Assembly: GCA_963649145.1 (NCBI GenBank)
Contig: CAVJGI010000021.1
Span: 1 to 27,936, forward strand
From: SVKR01 sp963649145
GTDB lineage: Bacteria; Bacillota; Clostridia; Oscillospirales; Oscillospiraceae
DNA: 27,936 nt
Direction: 5' to 3'
Positions 6,366-14,121 of this stretch are shown here, piece after piece. A program made the position numbers and the translations under genes. Position 1 is the first letter of the stretch. Every line of letters starts with the position of its first letter. The notes beneath the pieces are model-generated. The model had not been told where the DNA came from, ran no database searches, and saw only the letters and a program-made list of their open reading frames with translations.

Positions 6366-7580
6366 TCAGGAATTGTGGGGAACGGCGCGTTTTTTGCTGC
6401 GCACCGCGGGGATAAGCAGTCCGAAGCCCGCGAGGGCGACGAACACGCCGGAAAACAGCGTTGCCTGAAGCCCGATCGCGTCGAGCAGCACGCCGCCGAG
6501 CAGACTCGCGGCGACGGAGGCGAGCGAGAGCATCGCGGTGATGAGCGTCTGGCCCTTCACGGCATCCGCATGGGGGACGCTCTCCTCCATATAGCGCACG
6601 GTGGCGGGGATGAAGAGCGCATAGCTGAGCCCCTCCAGAAGCTGGGCGGCGAAGAGCAGCGGCATGGTGGGCGCGAGGCAGATCGCGAGCTGCTTGCAGG
6701 CGAACATGAGCGCGGAGAAGCAGAGCAGCGTTCCGCTGCGGAAGCGACGGAGCAGGCGGCTGAAGAGGAACATCGCGGGCAGCTCCGTCAGCGCGCACCA
6801 GCCGCCGAGCAGTCCGAGGTCGCCCTCGCCGCCCCCGGCGCGCAGCACGACGCGGATAAGAAAATTGGAATAGATCATATGGGGCAGGTAAGCGAGCATG
6901 ACGCCTGCCATCAGCAGCAGGAAGCGCGGATTATCGCGCAGAAACGCGCTGAGCCCGCGGCTGCGCTCCCCCGCCGCGGCTGGCGCGGAAAACTCCGGTC
7001 CGCTCCGGCGGCACTGGACAAAGATCAGCGCCGTCACCGCGAGGAACACCGCCGTCATGCCGAGCCCGGCGAAGGGCACCGCGTCCGTCCCCGAGCGCCC
7101 GACGAGCAGACCGAGCACGGCGGCAAAGACCGCGTAGCAGAGCGCACCGGTCCCGCGCGACACGCCGAAGTTGATGTGCGCGCCGCGGAGGGCGAGTTCG
7201 AGACAGAGGCTGTTGCAGAACGGCTGCGCCATCTGGCTGGCGCAGAGCAGCACGATATAGACCGCCGCGAGCGCCGCGCCGCGCTCCGCGCCGAAGCCGA
7301 GCGCCAGCATCGCCGCCGCCATCACGCCGCCGAGCGCAAGGAGCACATGCAGCACCGAGATCCGCCGGCTGCGGTCCGTGAGGTCCGCCGCGAGCGGCTG
7401 GAGCACCAGCGCCGCAACGGTCCCCGCGCCGAGCGTAAAGCCGATCTCGCGGTTCGTGCAGCCCCGCGCGACCAGCAGCGCCGAGGCATAGCCCGAAATT
7501 GCCGCGCCCGTCGCCGTATAAGCACTGAGCGAGGCGGTATATTCCGCTCCAAAGCGCGATGACAATGGTTTCATAGCCAA
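6366..7580 (-). CDS. MFS transporter (MFS_1-like / PPP-family type)
   Basis: A 404-residue hydrophobic protein with about twelve predicted membrane segments in two halves, separated by a charged central loop (residues about 185-220: QCRRSGPEFS...GERSRGLSAFLRDNPRF). The N-terminal layout (FGAEYTASLSAYTATGAAISGYASALLVARG, then GxxxGxxVQPLAADLTDR-type motif near residue 62) resembles LacY-like and phenylpropionate-permease-like MFS proteins. Substrate cannot be named. The TTG at 7580 is the preferred start because AAAGGA lies about 8 nt upstream; the ATG two codons later is too far from it. It has its own promoter (7650-7622) divergent from the ATPase cluster. Confidence 0.85.
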   Translation of the reverse strand: MAMKPLSSRFGAEYTASLSAYTATGAAISGYASALLVARGCTNREIGFTLGAGTVAALVLQPLAADLTDRSRRISVLHVLLALGGVMAAAMLALGFGAERGAALAAVYIVLLCASQMAQPFCNSLCLELALRGAHINFGVSRGTGALCYAVFAAVLGLLVGRSGTDAVPFAGLGMTAVFLAVTALIFVQCRRSGPEFSAPAAAGERSRGLSAFLRDNPRFLLLMAGVMLAYLPHMIYSNFLIRVVLRAGGGEGDLGLLGGWCALTELPAMFLFSRLLRRFRSGTLLCFSALMFACKQLAICLAPTMPLLFAAQLLEGLSYALFIPATVRYMEESVPHADAVKGQTLITAMLSLASVAASLLGGVLLDAIGLQATLFSGVFVALAGFGLLIPAVRSKKRAVPHNS

Positions 7581-7621
7581 AAAAAGCGTCCTTTATTTGA
7601 TAATCGGGACCACGCAAGCGT

Positions 7622-7650
7622 ATGGTAGCAGAAACCCCCGGACTTTGCAA
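7622..7650 (-). promoter_or_regulatory. Probable promoter of the MFS gene
   Basis: TTGCAA (7650-7645), 17 bp, TACCAT (7627-7622) on the - strand, about 40 bp before the MFS start codon. Confidence 0.5.
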
Positions 7651-7718
7651 GTGCTTTTCGACAGATTCCGGAAGAAGAATATTCAAAAAAGTTTTTCGTG
7701 TCTGACCTTGAAAACTTC

Positions 7719-7747
7719 TTGATTTTCGGAACTAATTTGGTTATACT
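7719..7747 (+). promoter_or_regulatory. Sigma-A promoter of the ATPase-GTPase-ylmH cluster
   Basis: TTGATT (7719-7724), 17 bp, TATACT (7742-7747), followed by AAAGGAGG and the ATPase ATG at 7772. No other good promoter is evident before the GTPase gene, so this one may serve all three genes. Confidence 0.65.
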
Positions 7748-7771
7748 AAAATTCGCAAAGGAGGCGATAGC

Positions 7772-8971
7772 ATGATCGATCGACCGGATTATATCCGGGC
7801 TCTGGAGCCCTTTATCGACAAGCCGCTCGTCAAGATACTGGCGGGCGTCCGCCGCTGCGGAAAAACCACCATTTTTGAAATGCTGCGGCAGGAGCTGCTC
7901 CGCCGCGGCGTGCGGGCGGAAAACATCATCTGCAAGCGCTACACGGAGATGGACATTCCCGAAAACATCAGCGCGAAGCAGCTGCATGATGAGCTGACCG
8001 CTGCCATGGCGGGCAAGGGACACTGCTATCTTCTTCTGGACGAGGTTCAGGAGATCGGCGGCTGGGAAAAGGCGGTCAACAGCCTGCTGGAGGGCGCGGA
8101 CGCCGACATCTATGTGACCGGCTCCAACTCCAAGCTCTTATCCAGCGAGATCTCCACCTATCTGACGGGACGCTTCGTTTCCATCCCCGTTTACGCGCTG
8201 TCCTTCCGGGAGTATCTCGACTTCAAAGCCGGCAGCGCCCTGTCCCGCCGCGAGCTGCTGGAGGAGTATATCCGCTTCGGCGGCTTTCCGATCGTCGCCC
8301 TCGGCGAGTATGACGCGCAGAGCGCCTATCAGATCGTTGACGGCATTTACCACACCGTGGTCTCCCGCGACATCGTGAAGCGCCACCGCATCAGCAAGCA
8401 GGACCTCTTTGACCGCGTGGTGAAGTATATCATCGAGAACATGGGCAAGACCTTTTCCGCCAACTCGATCTCGACGTTTCTGAAAAGCGAGCACCGCAAG
8501 GTCTCCGTGGAGAGCATTTATAACTACCTGCGCTGGCTGGAGCAGGCATTCATCATCTACCCCTGCGAGCGCTACGACCTGCAAGGAAAGAGCATCCTGA
8601 AAACGCAGGAGAAATACTATCTCTCCGACGTGTCGCTGAAATATGCCCTGCTGGGCTACGACCGGAAAATGCTGGACGGCGCGCTGGAGAACATCGTCTT
8701 TCTTGAGCTGAAGCGCCGCGGCTACGAGGTCCATATCGGCAAAAACGACACGAAGGAGATCGACTTTGTGGCAGCCCGCCGCGACGAGCGGATCTATGTG
8801 CAGGTCTGCGTCCGGCTCCCGGAGGGATCCGACCGCGAGGTCGGCAATCTCATGGAGATCCGGGACCACTACCCGAAGTATGTCGTTACGCTCAACGAGC
8901 TGGACACCGGGATCGAAAACGGCATCCGGATCGTTCATCTTGCGGACTTCCTGCTGGACGGGACATGGTGA
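7772..8971 (+). CDS. AAA_14 / DUF4143 ATPase
   Basis: A 399-residue P-loop ATPase. The N-terminal AAA_14 domain has Walker A GVRRCGKTT (residues about 25-33), Walker B YLLLDEVQEI (about 89-98) and a sensor-like VTGSNSKLLSSEISTYLTGR stretch. The C-terminal DUF4143 region includes a winged-helix-like part (FSANSISTFLKSEHRKVS) and a nuclease-like end with FLEL...KEIDFVAARRDERIYVQV. That end resembles a PD-(D/E)XK core whose Lys is replaced by Gln or Val, so it may be inactive. Cellular role of this widespread family is unknown. The GTPase gene begins 23 nt after its stop on the same strand, so co-transcription is plausible but may be incidental. Confidence 0.88.
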   Translation: MIDRPDYIRALEPFIDKPLVKILAGVRRCGKTTIFEMLRQELLRRGVRAENIICKRYTEMDIPENISAKQLHDELTAAMAGKGHCYLLLDEVQEIGGWEKAVNSLLEGADADIYVTGSNSKLLSSEISTYLTGRFVSIPVYALSFREYLDFKAGSALSRRELLEEYIRFGGFPIVALGEYDAQSAYQIVDGIYHTVVSRDIVKRHRISKQDLFDRVVKYIIENMGKTFSANSISTFLKSEHRKVSVESIYNYLRWLEQAFIIYPCERYDLQGKSILKTQEKYYLSDVSLKYALLGYDRKMLDGALENIVFLELKRRGYEVHIGKNDTKEIDFVAARRDERIYVQVCVRLPEGSDREVGNLMEIRDHYPKYVVTLNELDTGIENGIRIVHLADFLLDGTW

Positions 8972-8994
8972 GCGCGCAGGAAGGAGCCTACGAT

Positions 8995-11565
8995 ATGAAC
9001 AAGCACCTAACCGTCGGTGTCCTCGCCCATGTCGACGCCGGGAAGACGACCCTGAGCGAGGCGATTTTATACGCCGCGGGCGCGGTGCGCGCGCCGGGGC
9101 GCGTTGACCATGGCGACACCGCGCTGGACACCCACGCGCTGGAGCGGCGGCGCGGGATCACGATCTTTTCCGCGCAGGCGGAGTTTTCTTACGGCGGCAT
9201 GGACTTCACGCTGCTGGACACGCCGGGGCACGCGGATTTTTCCGCGGAGATGGAGCGCACGCTCGGCGTGCTGGACTGCGCCGTGCTGGTCGTCAGCGCG
9301 TCGGACGGCGTGCAGGCGCACACGGAGACGCTCTGGCGGCTGCTGCGGCGCTACGCGGTGCCGACGGCGCTGTTCGTGACGAAAATGGACCTCGACGCCG
9401 CGGACGGTCCCGCCGTGCTGGGCGCGCTGCGCGCGGAGCTCGGCGAGCATATCCTCGATTTCACCGCCCGCCCGGCGGACGAGGACCTCGCCCTTTGCAG
9501 CGAGGCGCTGCTGGAGCGCTTCACCGCGGCGGGGCGGCTCTCGGACGCGGACATCGCGGCGGCGTTTGTGCGGCGGGAGGTCTTTCCCTGTCTCTTCGGC
9601 TCCGGGCTGCGGGGCGAGGGCGTGACGGCGCTGCTGGACCTGCTCGTGCGCCTCGCGCCGGAGACGGCTTATCCGGAGGCGTTCGGCGCGCGGGTATTCA
9701 AGATCACCCACGACGCCGCCGGGCGGCGGCTGACCCACGTGAAGCTCACGGGCGGCGCGCTCGCCGTGCGGCAGGCGCTGCGCTACCGCGGCGCGGATGG
9801 CGGCGAGCGGGAGGAGAAGATCACCCAGCTCCGCCTCTATTCCGGCGAAAAATTCACCGCGGCGGACGCCGTGGACGCCGGGCGCGTCTGCGCCGTCGTG
9901 GGGCTCAGCGCAACTTACGCCGGGCAGGGGCTCGGCGCAGAGCCGGACGCCGCGCCGCCCGCGCTCGCACCGGCGCTCACCTATGCGCTGCATCTGCCGG
10001 ACGGCGCGGACGCCGCCGCGGTGCTGCCGAAGCTCAAGACGCTCGAAGAGGAGGACCCGCTGCTGCGCTTCGTCTGGGACGCGCGGCTGCGCGAGATTCA
10101 GGTGCAGCTGATGGGTCCGGTGCAGATCGAGGTGCTGGAGAGCCTCATCGCGGAGCGCTTTTCGCTCGCGGTGAAGGTCGGCGCGGGGCGCATCCTCTAC
10201 CGCGAGACGATCGCCGCGCCGGTCGAGGGCGTCGGCCACTATGAGCCGCTGCGCCACTATGCGGAGGTCCACCTGCTCTTAGAGCCGCTGGAGCCGGGCA
10301 GGGGGCTGGAATTCGAGACCGACTGCCCGCCGGACACGCTGGACATAAACTGGCAGCGCCTCATCCTGACCCACCTCGCGGAAAAGCAGCATCTCGGCGT
10401 TCTGACCGGCTCGCCGCTGACGGACGTGCGCATCACGCTGCTCGCCGGGCGCGCGCACTTAAAGCACACCGAGGGCGGCGACTTCCGGCAGGCGACTTAC
10501 CGCGCCGTGCGGCAGGGGCTGATGCGCGCCGAGAGCGTACTGCTTGAGCCCTTTTACAGCTTCCGCCTCGAAGTGCCGCTCGCCGCCGTGGGCAGAGCCA
10601 TCAGCGACCTGCGGGCGCGGCACGCGGAGTTCGATACCCGCAGCGGGGAGATCTCCGCCGTGCTGGACGGCGCCGCGCCGGTCAGCACGCTGCGCGATTA
10701 CCCGACGGAGGCGGCGGCATACACCGGCGGGCGGGCGCGCTTTTCCTGCTGCATGGCGGGCTACCGCCCCTGCCACAACACGGACGAGGTCGTCGCCGCG
10801 CTGGGCTACGACCCGGAGCGGGACCTCGAGAATCCCGCGGACTCCGTATTCTGCGCCCACGGCGCGGGCTTCACCGTAAAGTGGGACGCCGTCGGCGAAT
10901 ACTGCCACGTCGACAGCGGCTTCGGCAGACCCGAACCGCTGCCCTCGCCGCGGCTGCGCATGGGCAACCTCAGCATCGACGAGCGCGAGTTGGAGGCGAT
11001 CATGACGCGCGAATTTGGACCCGTCCGCCGCCCCATGTACCGGAAGCCGACCGCCCCGGCGGATGAACGCGAGATCGTCTATCGCCCGCAGAAGGAACTT
11101 GTCGTGGTGGACGGCTACAACGTCATCTTCGCGTGGGACGAGCTGAAGGCGATCGCGGCGGACAGCCTCGACGCGGCGCGCGCCCGCCTTGCGGAGATTC
11201 TGGTCAATTACCGCGGCTTCACGGGAAACGACGTCGTGCTCGTGTTCGACGGCTACGCCGTGCGCGGCAATCCGGGCGAAAAGAGCGCGCAGGGCGGCGT
11301 CCGCGTCGTCTACACGAAGGAAAACGAGAGCGCCGACCTCTATATCGAGCGGCTGCTGCACGATATCGGCAAAAACGACCGCGTCCGCGTGGTCACGAGC
11401 GACAATCTCATCCGGCTCTCCGCCCTCGGCAGCGGCATCCGCCGCACGAGCGCGCGGGAGTTCGGCAACGAAATGGACTGGGTGATGGAGCAGATCGCCG
11501 CCGTTCTCCGCCGCAGCGCGGCGGGGAGCCACCTTGTCCGGGCGGAGGAGGGAAAGATCGAATGA
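8995..11565 (+). CDS. TetM/EF-G-like translational GTPase fused to YacP/Rae1-type NYN endonuclease domain
   Basis: An 856-residue protein. Residues 1-about 230 are a translational GTPase domain: G1 AHVDAGKTT (11-19), RRRGITI (51-57), G3 DTPGH (75-79), and G4 TKMD (129-132; usual NKxD). EF-G-like domains II-V follow to about residue 580, in the order found in ribosomal protection proteins. A segment of about 100 residues with a Cys/His cluster (SCCMAGYRPCHN...FCAHGAGF) leads to a C-terminal NYN domain (about 700-835). Four acidic residues of the NYN site are kept: D706 (VVDGYN), D752 (VFDGY), D781 (ESADLYIE) and D803 (VTSDN). The B. subtilis counterpart Rae1 cleaves mRNA in the ribosomal A site. 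I infer a ribosome-binding GTPase delivering an RNase. Start 8995 follows AAGGAG. Its stop overlaps ylmH. Confidence 0.9.
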   Translation: MNKHLTVGVLAHVDAGKTTLSEAILYAAGAVRAPGRVDHGDTALDTHALERRRGITIFSAQAEFSYGGMDFTLLDTPGHADFSAEMERTLGVLDCAVLVVSASDGVQAHTETLWRLLRRYAVPTALFVTKMDLDAADGPAVLGALRAELGEHILDFTARPADEDLALCSEALLERFTAAGRLSDADIAAAFVRREVFPCLFGSGLRGEGVTALLDLLVRLAPETAYPEAFGARVFKITHDAAGRRLTHVKLTGGALAVRQALRYRGADGGEREEKITQLRLYSGEKFTAADAVDAGRVCAVVGLSATYAGQGLGAEPDAAPPALAPALTYALHLPDGADAAAVLPKLKTLEEEDPLLRFVWDARLREIQVQLMGPVQIEVLESLIAERFSLAVKVGAGRILYRETIAAPVEGVGHYEPLRHYAEVHLLLEPLEPGRGLEFETDCPPDTLDINWQRLILTHLAEKQHLGVLTGSPLTDVRITLLAGRAHLKHTEGGDFRQATYRAVRQGLMRAESVLLEPFYSFRLEVPLAAVGRAISDLRARHAEFDTRSGEISAVLDGAAPVSTLRDYPTEAAAYTGGRARFSCCMAGYRPCHNTDEVVAALGYDPERDLENPADSVFCAHGAGFTVKWDAVGEYCHVDSGFGRPEPLPSPRLRMGNLSIDERELEAIMTREFGPVRRPMYRKPTAPADEREIVYRPQKELVVVDGYNVIFAWDELKAIAADSLDAARARLAEILVNYRGFTGNDVVLVFDGYAVRGNPGEKSAQGGVRVVYTKENESADLYIERLLHDIGKNDRVRVVTSDNLIRLSALGSGIRRTSAREFGNEMDWVMEQIAAVLRRSAAGSHLVRAEEGKIE

Positions 11566-12311
11566 CGGAAGAAGAGCTGCTGCGGCGCGCCGAAGACCTC
11601 GCCCTGCGCGCTTCCCGCCGCGGGGAGCTGACCCACAGCACCTTTCTGACCCCGGCGGAGTGCGCCCTTTTAAGCCGCCGGCGTCCCGCGGCGGACTGCA
11701 CGATGCTGCTCCACGGCGGTATCCCCGGCGCGGAGCGGCGCGCGGCGTTTTTCCTGCCAGACTGGATGGACGCGGACTTTTTCGACCCGCAGGAGCATCT
11801 CTGCGCCATCGAGCTCACCGCCCGCTTCGGCGAGCCGGGTCACCGGGACTATCTCGGCGCGGCGCTCGGCCTCGGCGTCGGGCGCGAGTGGCTGGGGGAT
11901 ATCCTCATCGAGAAAAACGTCGCCCACCTTATCTGCCTGCCGAGCGTGAAGGAGCACCTGCTGCTGAATCTGGACAAGGTGGGCCGCTGGGGGGTCAAGG
12001 CGCGCGAGGTGCCGCTCGCGGCGGTGCCGGTGCCGGAGAAGCAGCTGCGCGAGCTGACGTTCTCGGTGAAAAGCCCGCGGCTGGATGCCGTGTGCGCCGG
12101 GATGTTCGGACTCTCCCGCTCCGCCGCCGCGGAAGCGATCGCGCAGGGGCTCGTCACGAAAAATTACGTCCCCTGCCAGAAGCCCGACGCCCCCATAGCC
12201 CCCGGCGACATCCTCTCCCTCCGTGGAAAAGGCAAGGGCGAGATCAGCGAGATCGGCGGCACGCTGACGAGAAAAGGGCGAGTGTTTGTCCGTGTTGGGG
12301 TGTATGTGTGA
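11562..12311 (+). CDS. ylmH: YlmH-family S4-domain RNA-binding protein
   Basis: A 249-residue YlmH homologue. The N-terminal two thirds carry the family's HRDYLGAALGLGVGREWLGDI (about 94-114) and a GRWGVKAREV segment. Residues about 171-232 are an S4 RNA-binding domain (SPRLDAVCAGMFGLSRSAAAEAI, then PGDILSLRGKGKG). In B. subtilis, YlmH binds 50S subunits and has been linked to ribosome-associated quality control alongside RqcH. ylmH usually sits in the ylm cluster near division genes; here its ATG overlaps the stop of the GTPase-NYN gene (ATGA, 11562-11565). That implies translational coupling and a shared ribosome-related job. The terminator at 12352-12393 ends the unit. Confidence 0.88.
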   Translation: MTEEELLRRAEDLALRASRRGELTHSTFLTPAECALLSRRRPAADCTMLLHGGIPGAERRAAFFLPDWMDADFFDPQEHLCAIELTARFGEPGHRDYLGAALGLGVGREWLGDILIEKNVAHLICLPSVKEHLLLNLDKVGRWGVKAREVPLAAVPVPEKQLRELTFSVKSPRLDAVCAGMFGLSRSAAAEAIAQGLVTKNYVPCQKPDAPIAPGDILSLRGKGKGEISEIGGTLTRKGRVFVRVGVYV

Positions 12312-12351
12312 AATAAACTCCCCGCTGCGCGGGGAAGATGACTTAGATAAG

Positions 12352-12393
12352 CAAAAAAAGACCGGGAGCCGATTGGCTCCCGGTCGGTTTTTT
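12352..12393. terminator. Bidirectional terminator between ylmH and the AtuA operon
   Basis: Perfect 11-bp stem GACCGGGAGCC / GGCTCCCGGTC (12360-12370 and 12375-12385), loop GATT, flanked by A7 and GGT6. It serves both convergent transcripts. A smaller GC hairpin (CCCGC/GCGGG) lies at about 12320-12335. Confidence 0.85.
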
Positions 12394-12692
12394 CAGATAT
12401 CCATATCCAGCAGATAGGAGCTGAGGCCCTTGCCGTGCATGTCGACGGAGAGGGAGCGGGTGACGCCGCCGCCGAGCGCGGCGTACATCACGAAGTTCAG
12501 CGCGTGGATATTCGGCAGCTCGTAGCGGACGACCTCGCCCTTGACGATGCCCTTGAAGTGCTCCTTCACGCGCTCCGGCGTGACCTTTTCGCGCAGCAGC
12601 TCGAAATCCTTGGGGTCATAGGCGATGAGGGACACGTTGGAGATGTTGCCCTTGTCGCCGGTGCGGGAATGTGCGATCTCGTAAAGCTTCAT
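12393..12692 (-). CDS. AtuA-related small protein (separate C-terminal-type domain)
   Basis: A 99-residue protein starting MKLYEIAHSRTGDKGNISNV. The SRTGDKGNxSN motif is the hallmark of the C-terminal domain of AtuA proteins, here encoded separately. The gene follows the AtuA gene by 21 nt in the same operon, with a good RBS (AAGGAG), so the two products probably form one enzyme or complex. AtuA family members act in acyclic terpene and acyl-CoA degradation in Pseudomonas; their exact chemistry is poorly known. Small size matches stand-alone versions in anaerobes. Function here is inferred from the partner and from the upstream carboxylate transporter. Confidence 0.8.
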   Translation of the reverse strand: MKLYEIAHSRTGDKGNISNVSLIAYDPKDFELLREKVTPERVKEHFKGIVKGEVVRYELPNIHALNFVMYAALGGGVTRSLSVDMHGKGLSSYLLDMDI

Positions 12693-12713
12693 CGTTTCTT
12701 CACTGCTCCTTTC

Positions 12714-14060
12714 TCAGACTTCAAAGACCCGGACCGCGGGATGGACGTCCTCGCGCGGGACGAGGATGGACGCCACGGAGACGATGTCGCGCGTGCGCTT
12801 GACCGCGCCGCAGCCGCCGGCGGGTCCGTTGGTATAGAGCGCCTCGACCTCGTTCGGGATGAGGTCCGCGATCGCCTTGCTCTTCGCACGGCCCGCGGCG
12901 CGGACGCGCACCTCGGAGAGCCCCTCGTCATACTTGTAGTCCGGGTTCCAGTAAAGGCTGTTGCAGCCGATGAGGTCGAACTTCAGCTCGTCGAACTGAC
13001 CCGGCGCGATGAGCTCGATACGCTCTTTCAGGATCTCGATGGCGAGCTTGGCGCGTTCGAGGCAGCCGGGACCGCCGTAGCTGATCTCGCCGTCGCCGAT
13101 GAAGCAGTCCTTATAGCCGATGGAGCACTTGAAGGTGTCCGTGCGCGGCTTGCCGGTCGCGCCCTCGACGCGGACGACGTCCTTCGCGATCTCGGTGAAC
13201 TTCACCTGCTTGAAGTCCGCGACGACGTCCGGCGTCAGGTAATTCTCCGGGTCGTGGATCTCGTAGACGATCTGCTCCGAGCAGGTCTCCACCGTCACCA
13301 TGCCGCCGGCTTCGGGGACCTTGGTGACGACGAAGGAGCCGTCCTCCGCGATCTCCACGATCGGGAAGCCGAGGTGTCCCACGCCGGAGACGTCCTTCTT
13401 GCCCGGCTCGGCGAAGTAGCCGCCCGTGACCTGACCGCCGCATTCGAGCAGGTGGCCGACCATGGTGCCCTTGCCCAGCTTGTCCCAGTCGTCCAGACTC
13501 CAGCCAAACTCGTGGATGAGCGGTGCCATGAAGATCGCCGGATCGGAGACGCGGCCGGTGATGACCACATCCGCGCCCTCGTCGAGCGCCTTCAGGATGC
13601 CCTCCACGCCCATGTAGGCGTTGGCAGAGACGATCTTTCCGGGCAGCTTGCCGAGCGGCTCGCCGGTCTCCCAGACCTGAACGTCCATATACTTTTCGAT
13701 GTTCGGCAGCAGATCGTCGCCGGTGACGCAGGCGATCTTCATGCCGGTCAGACCGTGCTTTTTCGCGATCTCGACGCACTTGGCAGCGCCCGCCTCCGGG
13801 TTGGCGGAGCCCATGTTGGTGATGAGCTTGACATGGTGCTTCCAGCACAGCGGCAGCGCCTTTTCCATGCGGTGCTCCAGCAGACCGTTATAGCCCTTTG
13901 TGGGGTCCTTGAGCTTGGCCTCCTGACCGATGGCGATGGTGCGCTCGGCGAGGCACTCATAGCTGATATAATCGAGGTTTCCCTTTTCGATCAGCTCCAG
14001 CGAGGGCTCCAGACGGTCGCCCGCGTAGCCCGCGCCGGACCCAATGCGGATGGTTTTCAT
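12714..14060 (-). CDS. AtuA / DUF1446 family protein
   Basis: A 448-residue member of the AtuA (DUF1446) family, starting MKTIRIGSGAGYAGDRLEPSLELIEKG. Typical features are the N-terminal GxGAGYxGDR, ITNMGSANPEAGAAK, DVVITGRVSDPAIFMAPLIHEFGW and GHLLECGGQVTGGYFAEPGKKDV. The second in-frame ATG is taken as start because AGGAAG lies 9 nt before it; an ATG three codons earlier would abut that site. The usual C-terminal RTGDKG domain is missing and is supplied by the next gene. It lies 61 nt downstream of the CitMHS gene. In Pseudomonas, AtuA works in citronellol/geraniol catabolism. Here the carboxylate transporter suggests a hydroxy-acid or tricarboxylate-like substrate; this is inference. Confidence 0.85.
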   Translation of the reverse strand: MKTIRIGSGAGYAGDRLEPSLELIEKGNLDYISYECLAERTIAIGQEAKLKDPTKGYNGLLEHRMEKALPLCWKHHVKLITNMGSANPEAGAAKCVEIAKKHGLTGMKIACVTGDDLLPNIEKYMDVQVWETGEPLGKLPGKIVSANAYMGVEGILKALDEGADVVITGRVSDPAIFMAPLIHEFGWSLDDWDKLGKGTMVGHLLECGGQVTGGYFAEPGKKDVSGVGHLGFPIVEIAEDGSFVVTKVPEAGGMVTVETCSEQIVYEIHDPENYLTPDVVADFKQVKFTEIAKDVVRVEGATGKPRTDTFKCSIGYKDCFIGDGEISYGGPGCLERAKLAIEILKERIELIAPGQFDELKFDLIGCNSLYWNPDYKYDEGLSEVRVRAAGRAKSKAIADLIPNEVEALYTNGPAGGCGAVKRTRDIVSVASILVPREDVHPAVRVFEV

Positions 14061-14121
14061 AGCAGACATCTTCCTTTCTGTAGAATTGTTGGGGTTATGG
14101 AGAGGGAATGGTAAAAACGGA

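Noticed and set aside
8995..11565. Tetracycline-resistance ribosomal protection gene (tetM-like)
   Set aside because: The domain order is similar, but overall divergence, the modified G4 motif, the Cys/His segment and the NYN RNase fusion place it outside the Tet(M/O/W) resistance proteins. No resistance claim is made.
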